The position numbers were made by a program, and so were the translations under genes. From contig JAECYW010000013.1 of NCBI GenBank assembly GCA_023014335.1, forward strand, positions 124,001 through 188,000: a stretch of DNA of 64,000 nucleotides. The letters run 5' to 3'. Below the pieces are notes generated by a model. That model was not told the DNA's origin. It saw only the letters and a program-made list of their open reading frames with translations, and ran no database searches. Of this stretch, positions 13,101-20,518 are shown in pieces (the first letter of the stretch is position 1; each line of letters starts with the position of its first letter). Source of the DNA: Galerina marginata. Lineage: Eukaryota; Basidiomycota; Agaricomycetes; Agaricales; Galerinaceae.

Positions 13101-14032
13101 GGGGTTTGGAAGGTGGTGAGATCCCGGCTGGACTCGTCCAACTGCCTTTCGTCATATCCGACGTAGAGATCAAACATTCCCCCGCATGCTCTTCCTGCAA
13201 AATGCGTAGCTAGGTCCTCTGTAGCAGGTGGTACTCCTGAATGAGCAATGGTGACCGCGTTCAAAGGCTCTAAACTATGTACTATCCTGAGACTCTTTCC
13301 ATCTTTCTTAAGTACAGTGAACCATTTAGATCGGAAGGACGAGTTAGACGGCTCATATACCCCTGACTCTCTTTTTGATCTAATAATTTTGCATACCTCG
13401 TCGTACAGGCCTGGGGGAATTGGAATATTCTTATATACCCAAGGCGTGTGCTCGACGGTGGGGATGACGACGGGAGGGAAGAAGTCTTCCCTGAATTGGC
13501 CCCGTTCACTGTCTTCCCAAGCAAACGCACCATTCTGTTCCATCATAAGGTGATGTACTAATTTCCTTTCTTCGGGTAAGAGGAATTCTCCACTGTGAAC
13601 TTTATCAAACGCTTTCTGTCTTTCAGCTGTGTACCGTCCCGTCGGTACAAAATCAGGGGGACTCGTGCTTAACTTGGGCATATCTGCTAAAGGATCTCCC
13701 AATATCTCTCTTTTAATCCTAAACTTTTCTGGTAGTTCTGCGTATACAGGTTTTACTTTCAACGCGACCGGTTTATATTTCTTTCCTACAAATACAGACG
13801 CGGCCGGTTCCGTAGTAGGTATACTTTCTCCTTGTTGGAAGAAGGCCTGTACCTTCTTCTTATCTGATATTTCAACTTTTTCTTCTTGTATGGCTGCCGA
13901 TAAAAAGGCATTCCTTACTCCTTCTGTTGTAAACTTGTCTTCTTTAGACAGGGCGTACCCGGCCATTGATAATGTCTGGTTTTCTTCATTCAGTTCAAAT
14001 AGAACTGCTACCTCTCCTTGATCCGGGATCAA
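10154..14032 (-). CDS. pol: Ty3/gypsy pol: reverse transcriptase, RNase H, integrase
   Basis: The 1292-residue frame has an RT domain at about residues 190-400, with FDLYVGYDE for the first catalytic aspartate and YIDDV at about 349-353. RNase H follows at about 525-610 (VDTSY, KRELYG, ETDAQ). An HHCC integrase finger lies at about 885-930 (HxxxH ... CxxC). The integrase core has LHADV, VTDNGPS and GAVERPH, with about 35 residues between the second D and the E. A YLGPMIVI stretch near the C-terminus resembles the GPY/F region; no chromodomain is seen. The frame is open upstream of the first Met into the end of the protease frame, so it is probably made as a frameshift fusion. All catalytic residues I can check are intact, so this copy could be recent. 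Confidence 0.9.
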   Translation of the reverse strand: MIPDQGEVAVLFELNEENQTLSMAGYALSKEDKFTTEGVRNAFLSAAIQEEKVEISDKKKVQAFFQQGESIPTTEPAASVFVGKKYKPVALKVKPVYAELPEKFRIKREILGDPLADMPKLSTSPPDFVPTGRYTAERQKAFDKVHSGEFLLPEERKLVHHLMMEQNGAFAWEDSERGQFREDFFPPVVIPTVEHTPWVYKNIPIPPGLYDEVCKIIRSKRESGVYEPSNSSFRSKWFTVLKKDGKSLRIVHSLEPLNAVTIAHSGVPPATEDLATHFAGRACGGMFDLYVGYDERQLDESSRDLTTFQTPYGAMRLVTLPMGWTNSVPIFHDDVTFILQPEIPAYTIPYIDDVPVRGPASRYEKEDGSYETIPENDGIRRFVWEHVQNVNRIVQRMKYCGGTFSGTKSTICADEIVVVGHLCTTEGRKPTTERIKVIEDWGPCKDLSDVRAFLGTVGVLRSYISNFAVRARHLQKLTRLNNPFEWGPDQEKSMEMLKDGVRNAYSLKPIDYEGQGAVVLAVDTSYIAVGYYIYQEDKDNPKKHYFAKFGSITLSEQEARYSQPKRELYGLKRALEENKKWLIGVRKLIVETDAQFIGGMLHNPDMMPNAVINRWIEQIGMYHFTLRHKAGKTFGPDGLSRRHRQPNDPEPPVTEPEGGDPDGPVEIVIADPDDPPLRPIKEFFDQIDNRKGFTQQVVDEVFVQAGVGPAIMLADPNETRPAPISEFVDLIEPDQGHLKGIARTVDCFAQELEEADIFRLQERTHLQSYLATNKEKLGPERCDVVQQLVNVLALPDEEQFKKKTGPYPEKHRTDSARNQDKRIPWVLQWFKNKRFRPPGLKEKEYKQFLRFANRFIIYEGRLYHRGQGAKHRLYVEKERRMYMLTAAHDHGGHRGFYATNQLLIQRFWWPEMEKDVNWFVKTCHVCQERQKTMIKIKPVITHTPSIFQTLHADVMHMTPVSNQCGYIAHGRCAMTSWMEGRALRKNDGRSIGMWIWEDIICRWACLVEFVTDNGPSFLAAVKWLEQKYGIQGIRISPYNSQANGAVERPHWDVRQMLYKLLGGKNIHKWFWFLPYVIWADRITIRRRMGCSPFFMITGANPILPLDVKEATWLVKPPTGVMTDEELIAFRAQALAKHRLHVEEMRERIDQQKYERLLRYEIDNRAVIKDYDFQPGSLVLVRNTTVEDNLDRKMKPRYLGPMIVIRRTIGGSYVVAEMNGAVWQHKVGAFRVIPYYAREKIEVPGDILDLIDITREGLEKILNMPEEVEDFKGRDYALEKVQLGADSDEEDTD

Positions 14033-14046
14033 TTCCTCAAGGTTGT

Positions 14047-14053
14047 CTAAAAA
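14047..14053 (-). promoter_or_regulatory. Candidate -1 frameshift site between protease and RT
   Basis: On the minus strand the protease frame ends with codons GCT TTT TAG. A one-base backward slip on the five T residues gives TTT TTA and enters the RT frame, which is open across this point. It could also be a single T deletion. The same T5AG arrangement ends gag in the second gypsy copy (25496-25502). Confidence 0.45.
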
Positions 14054-15258
14054 GCCTGGGCCTTCTGACGTTGTAAGACATCGGGACTCTCGCCGCGTCG
14101 GTAAGTGGGTAACACCGCCCGTCGCTCGCTATTTGGATCGGTAATAACAATCCGTTGGTCCCCGTCCTCACTGTTCTGTACGGTACTGCTGGTTAGGACA
14201 TCAAATGGTCGGCCCAATAGTACTCGATAAGCTGGGTTACGGATAATGTGTACTTGTAAGTAGACAGTTACCCCACCAAAGGAGAACGCGACGTTTTCCG
14301 CAAGTCCTAGACTTTTCTCGACCGCCCCGTTTGCGCTTTGCATGTTGATGGTAATATTTGGATTCCAAGTTAAACCCATTTCAACAGCAACTGATTCAGC
14401 CATAGAGACAATTTGTGACCCACTGTCTACTATAGATTCTTCTTGCGCTATGTTATTGATCCGGGGATACAAGGAACGTAACGCGTACGTATTGCGCGCC
14501 ACATATACCTCTTTTGGCACTGCCCCGTCATGGGTCTGCGCAAACTGTAAGTACGGGTCTGAACCGACGCGTAGCTCAGGATCTAGACAACTATCGTTCA
14601 AGATACCAGCCAACATATAATTAGACACCGGTAGCTGATCGACAGTTAGCCCCGTCTCTACTTCCCGCGTCTTAGCGTCCTCTTCCAATAACTCTTCCAT
14701 GAGTACTGGCTTCCTAGCTTTCGACACGTTCTTTTTCAATGCTTCTCTAAGGCCTGGTGCGTTTCCCAATAGATTTTTCAATGGTATAGCCACTGATAGA
14801 TCCATGATATCGTCCAACACCTTTTCAGATTCTGCATTATCTTCGACGGGAGCTTTTGTCTTATACGATGGACCCGGCTTTGGGCCTTCTCCTTCGTTTG
14901 CTGGAGTCCGAGTGTCTTTTAGACGAGTCACCGTTTTAAGTGGCGGGACATCTATGTAGGGAAGCTCCCTGGACTTTACCACAGCTTTTGGTAATGGCTT
15001 TTTGGTAGCCTCGACCTTTTCTGGAGCCTTCTTATTAGTACGCGGCGGACCCCGTCGTACTTCTGGTTCTGGTTCGACTTCTGCCTCACTCTCTTCGCCA
15101 CTATTCTCTTCTTCTTCCTCTTCAACTGTCTCTGCCTCGACAGCCTTTTTAGTAAATCTAACGCTTTTCTGGTTCTCTGGGAGCCTCGCTTTAGCTGACT
15201 TTTCCGCTGTTTTAGAGGAGGAAGTCGCAGCTCCCTTCCTCGAACTTACTGAAAATTT
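14047..15258 (-). CDS. Ty3/gypsy protease frame with linker
   Basis: The frame is open from the overlap with gag to the TAG at 14047. The first third is a lysine- and glutamate-rich low-complexity linker with a long acidic run. The retropepsin motif IVDSGSQIVSM lies at about 14390-14440, and a VLLGRPF stretch about 75 residues later matches the second conserved block of retroviral-type aspartic proteases. There is no plausible ATG at its beginning, so expression is expected by -1 slippage from gag at 15252-15258. Protease in its own frame between gag and RT is unusual for Ty3-like elements, which often fuse gag-pol or use one shift. Confidence 0.75.
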   Translation of the reverse strand, partial: KFSVSSRKGAATSSSKTAEKSAKARLPENQKSVRFTKKAVEAETVEEEEEENSGEESEAEVEPEPEVRRGPPRTNKKAPEKVEATKKPLPKAVVKSRELPYIDVPPLKTVTRLKDTRTPANEGEGPKPGPSYKTKAPVEDNAESEKVLDDIMDLSVAIPLKNLLGNAPGLREALKKNVSKARKPVLMEELLEEDAKTREVETGLTVDQLPVSNYMLAGILNDSCLDPELRVGSDPYLQFAQTHDGAVPKEVYVARNTYALRSLYPRINNIAQEESIVDSGSQIVSMAESVAVEMGLTWNPNITINMQSANGAVEKSLGLAENVAFSFGGVTVYLQVHIIRNPAYRVLLGRPFDVLTSSTVQNSEDGDQRIVITDPNSERRAVLPTYRRGESPDVLQRQKAQAF

Positions 15259-17024
15259 GACTGGTCCGCGGACTGACCTCGTTCTTCTGCCCTGACGAAC
15301 TCGTTACGGGACAGGACTCGATCCAACGTCTCGCGTCCATAACTCTGCGCTAAAGTAGCTAGGTGTCGGGCTACTTCTGTATCAGTGTACAATTGGTCAT
15401 ACATCTGAGTAAAGAAGACATCCTGTTCATAATCCGCGTCCTGGAAATACCCTGACTGCGCTGGCGGTGGTTTGGCTATTATCGGAACGCGTCCTCTATT
15501 TTTGAGTTCCACGACCTCCTTCATAGTCTTATTACCGTCCCGGGGAACGAAATCGCCGCCAGGTAATCTGATATTATTGGACTCGTTCTTTATCACCCAT
15601 CCATATCCAATATGTTTATTAGCATGGGGACAGTCTGAAATCCTATGACCAGTCTCTCTGCAATAGAAACAAATGTTTCCATTTGCGTCCCGTCCCATGT
15701 AGGTGTTCCCTCTTGGGTAAGGTATCTGGTTTGGGGATGGTCCGACATAAGAAGCAGTCGGAGTAGGTGGACGTTTAAGACTATTAACCACGCCGAATAG
15801 TTGATCAAGTCTACTATTCACGTCCTGCGACCATTTAGACTGTATCTGTGCTGTGTCTTGTAGACGGGCCACTCCTTCTTCTATTTTTGGGAGGGTGTCA
15901 TCCTGAGCTATCCGTGATACGTCTGGGGTGGACGCGAAACGTACATCCTCGGTATCATATCTGCCTGTTGGTCTATGAGCTCGCTCTGCCACAATGACGG
16001 TGGTATCGACTACATTGTTTAACGTGAAACGATCTTCATTTCTAAAGTCCAACGTGACGGGTGCAGGATTCTCAGCATCGTCATCCGCAGCCGCGGCAGT
16101 AGCAGTAGTTGTAGCCGTGGTCCTATCATTAAGTAAATCAAGTCTATCCTCAATTCTTCTTATAAAATCGGGGTGAAGACATGAATAAAATTTAATGACT
16201 AGCTCTCTGTTAGACAGAAGTTTTGGAGGGACCTGTAGCCTTGCTGCTTCCGCACAGAACGAACGTTTAAGGCTTAGTAGCTCAGCTAACTCATGAGCCT
16301 TAATACGCTTGCTGCCTGACCGCGCCCGTAATATTTTTTCTAATCTTTCTAGAGACCCGGTCTCCAATGCTGAAGCCTCTGGGTAGCTCCTAATAATCTC
16401 TTTCTTGTAATCAACCCATTTCTTTGTAAACGAATCAAACGCTCGCCACTCGGACTCAGTGACCGCCGATGTATATTTGCCGAGAGTCGCGATTTTAGTT
16501 TTATCATCTTTAATATTATGGAGCTCGTATAAGTCTTCCATTCTATTGATGAAGCGTAGTAATTCCGCGGGATGCTCGTCATCAAACTTAGGCGCGTCCT
16601 TCGCTCCAGGAAGTGGCATAGGCATGATTGTCTGACTGGTAATGGGATCTTCGTTATGAACTGGTAAGGTTGCGTTTGACGCTATGTTTTGTGATAAAAC
16701 AAGTACGGGACTAGAGGTGCGCCTGATTATATCTTCAGGTTCGATACTAACTCGTCTTTGTTGATGATCGATGCTAGCTGAGACGCGCTGCTGAAAGCGT
16801 TCCTGAGCTGGATTGCTAGGGGCCCTAGTTGTAGATCTAGCTCTACTGGTACTAGGTAATCTGTCTTGAAAGGGGACTAGTTCACCGCTTGAGTTATTAG
16901 TCTGCCTTTTGGCTTTTTGTCCGGCAAGAGAAGTTGAAGCACCAGTGTTAGTGGCCGCGTTCGCTGCCGCTCCCGTTTGCTCTTTGCGTTTACCGGCTGA
17001 TTTGCCTTTGCCCGCTATGTTTTC
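15246..17024 (-). CDS. gag: Ty3/gypsy gag with CCHC zinc knuckle
   Basis: From the first ATG (16625) the frame encodes 459 residues. A capsid-like helical region fills the first 180 residues, with a zinc knuckle at about 318-331 (CFYC...GHRISDC, CX2CX4HX4C). The same frame is open another 399 nt upstream to a TAA at 17025-17027, encoding a lysine-, serine- and alanine-rich disordered N-terminus without an ATG. The second codon after that stop region is AAC and the next ATA, followed by GCG, so the original start may have been ATG at 17016-17018 and mutated to ATA. It ends in the -1 slippery site. It packages the element RNA. Confidence 0.8.
   Translation of the reverse strand, partial: ENIAGKGKSAGKRKEQTGAAANAATNTGASTSLAGQKAKRQTNNSSGELVPFQDRLPSTSRARSTTRAPSNPAQERFQQRVSASIDHQQRRVSIEPEDIIRRTSSPVLVLSQNIASNATLPVHNEDPITSQTIMPMPLPGAKDAPKFDDEHPAELLRFINRMEDLYELHNIKDDKTKIATLGKYTSAVTESEWRAFDSFTKKWVDYKKEIIRSYPEASALETGSLERLEKILRARSGSKRIKAHELAELLSLKRSFCAEAARLQVPPKLLSNRELVIKFYSCLHPDFIRRIEDRLDLLNDRTTATTTATAAAADDDAENPAPVTLDFRNEDRFTLNNVVDTTVIVAERAHRPTGRYDTEDVRFASTPDVSRIAQDDTLPKIEEGVARLQDTAQIQSKWSQDVNSRLDQLFGVVNSLKRPPTPTASYVGPSPNQIPYPRGNTYMGRDANGNICFYCRETGHRISDCPHANKHIGYGWVIKNESNNIRLPGGDFVPRDGNKTMKEVVELKNRGRVPIIAKPPPAQSGYFQDADYEQDVFFTQMYDQLYTDTEVARHLATLAQSYGRETLDRVLSRNEFVRAEERGQSADQSNFQ
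15252..15258 (-). promoter_or_regulatory. Canonical -1 slippery heptamer at the gag end
   Basis: On the minus strand the gag codons TCA AAT TTT CAG TAA contain A AAT TTT, a perfect X XXY YYZ heptamer, three bases before the gag stop. Slipping back one base continues directly into the protease frame, which is open for more than 1.2 kb. Confidence 0.7.
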
Positions 17025-17027
17025 TTA

Positions 17028-18780
17028 AGTTATCGGGTTACCGACGACTCTAGCAGGTTGTATATCTAGTCGTTTGACTACGACGGGGTATTTTCTTTTA
17101 GTAACAAGTAGATTCAATGGATTTATCTAGTATTAACCCTCCCTTGCGGTGGGCTCCAGATGAGATGCTTGCTGCGGGGTAGTTTTGAAACACGTAGATG
17201 ACTGAATAGGTAGACTTTTAATAAAATCTAATCCCCTATCACACACACACACTATCAGTCAACACAGTAAATCAATCCTAACACTTGACGAGCGTTAAGC
17301 ACCCAATCAAATAATCAAGTTAATTGATCAGTTCTTTTTGGGAGGGACAGGTATTTTTATAATAACAAGACTAATCCGAAGAATCCGTCTGGTACAGGGA
17401 AAAGTACGCGTTCACGTAGAATGGACGCGTCGACCCGAGGGTGAACACTAATGGGTTGTTGTTGGGGAAATAGAAAATAGATAACAAAATCAAAGACTCT
17501 GCCTCTTGGGATCGCGGGATACGTCACTGAGACGCGTACGGGACTTAATTACTTTAGACTCTTGAAAAACGGGATAACGCCACTCTGGGACGCGTATGAC
17601 TCTCTTGGGGTTACCAAAACCCTACTCGACGGGAAGAAACTCTGCAATGTCCGGTGTAGTCTACAACTATCTGAGTTGCCTCTACCACAGTCCAGGTCTT
17701 AGACACGCGACGCACTACCAAAGTACGGGTTACCGCGGCTAATCGGATGGCCACTGAAGCCTCTTCAAGTCAAATAGATGACAGGTGTAAGAGATCGTTG
17801 TTCAAGTCCTTAAGTCTTTCAAAATCAAGTACGTTCACTCTGATCACAAAAGGTGAAATTCCGTCTAAGACAAATAAATCTGTTTATTCAAAATTCCGCG
17901 AAGTCAAGTTAACACTTAGAAGTCTCGAAGAGGTTCTGGTGAACGTTCAAGATATAATCTCGTGGGTGGTAAATTGCTTGTCTTTTTCTACGTACGCGTA
18001 CAGCTTTTATACTACTGAGAATAATATTTACATGTGATACAATGAAGGACTCGGCCTTTTACAAACAGCTGAACCGGATGCCAAGTTTCTTGTTTACTAA
18101 GCTTTCTGTTTCTTGCATAAGCTATCTTTCTGGTTGGCACGGGTACGCGTCGATATTACTCCTTTGGTAAGAACGTTCAGAGGTTCTTGCTGATACAAGA
18201 CCGTAAAACGCGTCCCGATGTGCCGGGTCTAGGCTCTATCTGTATGTTGCGGAAGGCGCGCCCATATGTTTCGATGGACGGGCCCGCACGGTAATCTTAT
18301 CTTATCTCAGCCTTCGGGTGCGCACTGTTATTCGCGTCCGTTATTGTTCGCCCGAGATGTCCGTGGGACTCGACTCGGTAATCCTTCCTTTTACAGTAAG
18401 GTCGAGGCTCGAGAAGCCATCACGGTCGAGACTCGGCAGTTCCCGTCCCTCATGTTCTGGGTTTGCGAGCTTGTTACTTGATTTGTCAGGTGGTGCCGCG
18501 TCGGCACCATAGTTGTGGGTCCTATTCTTCGGATATCTGTCCCTATTCGTTTAGACGCTAGAGACCTGTGCCTGTCAGTTAGGCGCACAGGTGGGCCCGC
18601 GTTCACAGTCCTCGCCTTATTACCGCGCTTCGTATACGGACGCGTACCCGTAATTAGAAGCACATAGTTTAACTTGGACTTCGTCGCGTACAATAGTTTC
18701 CTCTAGTCTTGACTGGCTTATACTGATTGTCCGAGACTTAGACAATGCGCCGCGCAAGATATATCATTATTCTAAGTCCA
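17028..18780. other. Non-coding block upstream of gag, dense in ACGCGT motifs
   Basis: This is the position expected for the R1 5' LTR and leader. ACGCGT occurs about eight times between 17400 and 18650 (near 17407, 17425, 17532, 17590, 17994, 18144, 18208 and 18640), against about one expected per 4 kb in random sequence. Variants on TACGGG also recur. A short (CA)n run is at 17240. A 96-residue plus-strand frame at 17747-18037 is the only sizeable one and I cannot support it as a gene. No tRNA-primer binding site was recognised. Confidence 0.5.
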
Positions 18781-18814
18781 ATATTGGTATGAGGAACAGG
18801 TAAAAACCGAAAAT

Positions 18815-19140
18815 TCAGGGCTGGCCGAAGGGCCGTCCCTTCAGCGGTGCTGCCGCTTGGCGGGCGAAGGAGAAAGCCACTTGGTTCTCCAACAAAAACA
18901 TCAACAAACCGTGTAAACGGTCGGTTGGGGATTGTCTGTCGTACCGAGGGCAGTACTTCAGGATGTGTGAGCGGGTCTCGCGAGGAGCGCCGCAGCGGGG
19001 GCAGCCATGAGGCTCTTGGATGTTAAACCGGTCGTAATACGAGCCGATTGGCGCGTGATTCAGTATGCACCTGCACAAGCGCGCGAAGGAAGCGGCATCG
19101 CCTCCCGATTCGCGAATATAAGGCCCACCCTTGCGAGTAG
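18815..19140 (-). pseudogene. LINE retrotransposon C-terminal fragment
   Basis: The minus-strand frame ends at 18815 and encodes a stretch of the type HAPIGxYYxRF...CPRCGxxxETRxHILxxCPRY. This cysteine/histidine motif is found at the C-terminus of many fungal LINE (Tad/I-like) RT and RNase H proteins. Only about the last 100 residues are present; the frame is lost above about 19140, where gypsy gag sequence begins on the other strand. It is a 5'-truncated or interrupted copy, as is usual for LINEs. Confidence 0.65.
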
Positions 19141-19149
19141 CCGGACGCT

Positions 19150-20518
19150 GTCTCTATTAGCTAAGTATCACGAATTCAAGCCTGTAAGCAACACACGGTT
19201 TGAAGAAGAGGACGACCATAGCTTGAATTCCGAGGATAATTCTTCTGAAAGCTCCGAGATGGTAGATCAGGAGGACGACTATATTGATTTTGATAGAGTG
19301 AAGGAATCCGGAGAAAGCGTGTCTGCGTACCTTCGTCAAAGTAAGGCATTTATGAAGCGCGTTCAAGGACCAGCTAATCGAAACGCTTCTATTTTCGGTA
19401 AGCCTTCTCAAGCAAGTTCAGGAAGAAGATACAAGGAAATGTTCGGTCAAACGACGTCGCCTGGCGAAAGTACTGAACGGAAGGACAATTCCGAGTCTCA
19501 GCAATCAAGGAAGGAGGATAGGACGGATCAGAGCAGGAATACAAACAGAAAACCTGATGATTCAAATCGAAAGGAATCATCCAAAGAGAAGCCAAGCAAG
19601 AAAAACTCTTCAGTCCGACGACAGAATCGAGGAGATCCTGATTCAGATCCTGATTCCTTGGACAGCGAAGACGCGAGTAAAGGAAGACGCGGGAAACGGA
19701 ATTCTGATCCTAAAAGAAATGACACAAGCGCGAAGGGAAGGACAAAGAAAGATGACGTGGAAGAGACGACCGTAGAACCACAATTTGATAGCAAATTGAA
19801 GGTCGATATCATACCGACGTGGAATGGGAACCCGGAGGAACTAGGACAATGGTTCTTAAAGGTTAATCGAATATCAGATCAATCAGCGACAGTGTTTAAG
19901 CAATTGGGAATGTTAGTACCTACGAGATTCACTGGAACGGCAGAAACTTGGTACTACAGTCTGAGTACCAATACACGGAAGCGAATCGAGAGAGACTGGG
20001 GAACTCTTCGAGACGCCATTGGTGATTATTTCATGAATCGCGCATTCCTCGACAAGCAAAAAGCTAAGGCGAATAAAGCTTCCTATCGAGAAATGAATTA
20101 CCAACGTGAGACGCCTAGTGAATATTATATTCGTAAATTGGACTTACTTGAGACGGTTTACGATTATAATGATCGAGAGTTGATAAATGAAATCATGGCA
20201 GGAGCACCCAATTCCTGGGCAAGTATCCTCACCCCGCATCTTTTCATCTCCTTAGACGATTTTCAAATTGCTGTAAAATTCCACGAAGACACGTTATTAC
20301 GATCAGCACCATCTTACAACAACAGGGTTCATTACCCATACGCGTCGAGAGAAGGAAATCGAAATCCTGGATTCAGTCAATTCAGGAATGCGAAGGTGAA
20401 TGCGGTAGGATGGAGTAACATGACAATCAATCCCCAATTCCCAAAGGATGATTCTAACGTTTCTCCTCGTGGAACTCCAGAAGATAAGGGAGGACGGCCG
20501 TGCAGACATTGTGGAAGT
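19150..20518 (+). pseudogene. gag: Ty3/gypsy R2 gag, 5' portion, interrupted in its zinc knuckle
   Basis: The frame is open from the LINE junction to the E2 insertion point. It has an acidic start, a long charged R/S/K/D-rich region, then a capsid domain with a W-x-G-N-P-xx-L-xx-W motif, a TAETWYYSL stretch and an ESPSEYYIRK-type segment typical of basidiomycete gypsy gags. It ends with CRHCGS, the first half of a CCHC knuckle. The rest of the knuckle lies on the far side of E2 at 25349. The 5' end, LTR and true start are missing. An internal ATG is at 19259. Confidence 0.8.

Larger units (their letters stand above)
10154..17027 (-). mobile_element. Ty3/gypsy LTR retrotransposon R1 (internal region; LTRs not identified)
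   Basis: The order on the minus strand is gag (zinc knuckle), aspartic protease, RT, RNase H, integrase, which is the Ty3/gypsy order. The three reading frames step by -1 twice. I found no paired LTRs. The 5' side would be the non-coding 17028-18780 block. The 3' side abuts the oppositely oriented P gene cluster, so a 3' LTR is lost, very diverged or beyond the window. ACGCGT motifs occur in R1, in the P cluster and most densely in 17400-18640, suggesting all three may belong to one larger element. Confidence 0.8.

Noticed and set aside
11380..14021. Small plus- and minus-strand frames inside the R1 pol region
   Set aside because: They overlap intact RT, RNase H and integrase coding sequence in other frames and have no independent support.
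17028..18780. Paired LTRs for the R1 gypsy element
   Set aside because: I looked for direct repeats between this block and 6457-10150 and saw none, so no LTR is annotated.
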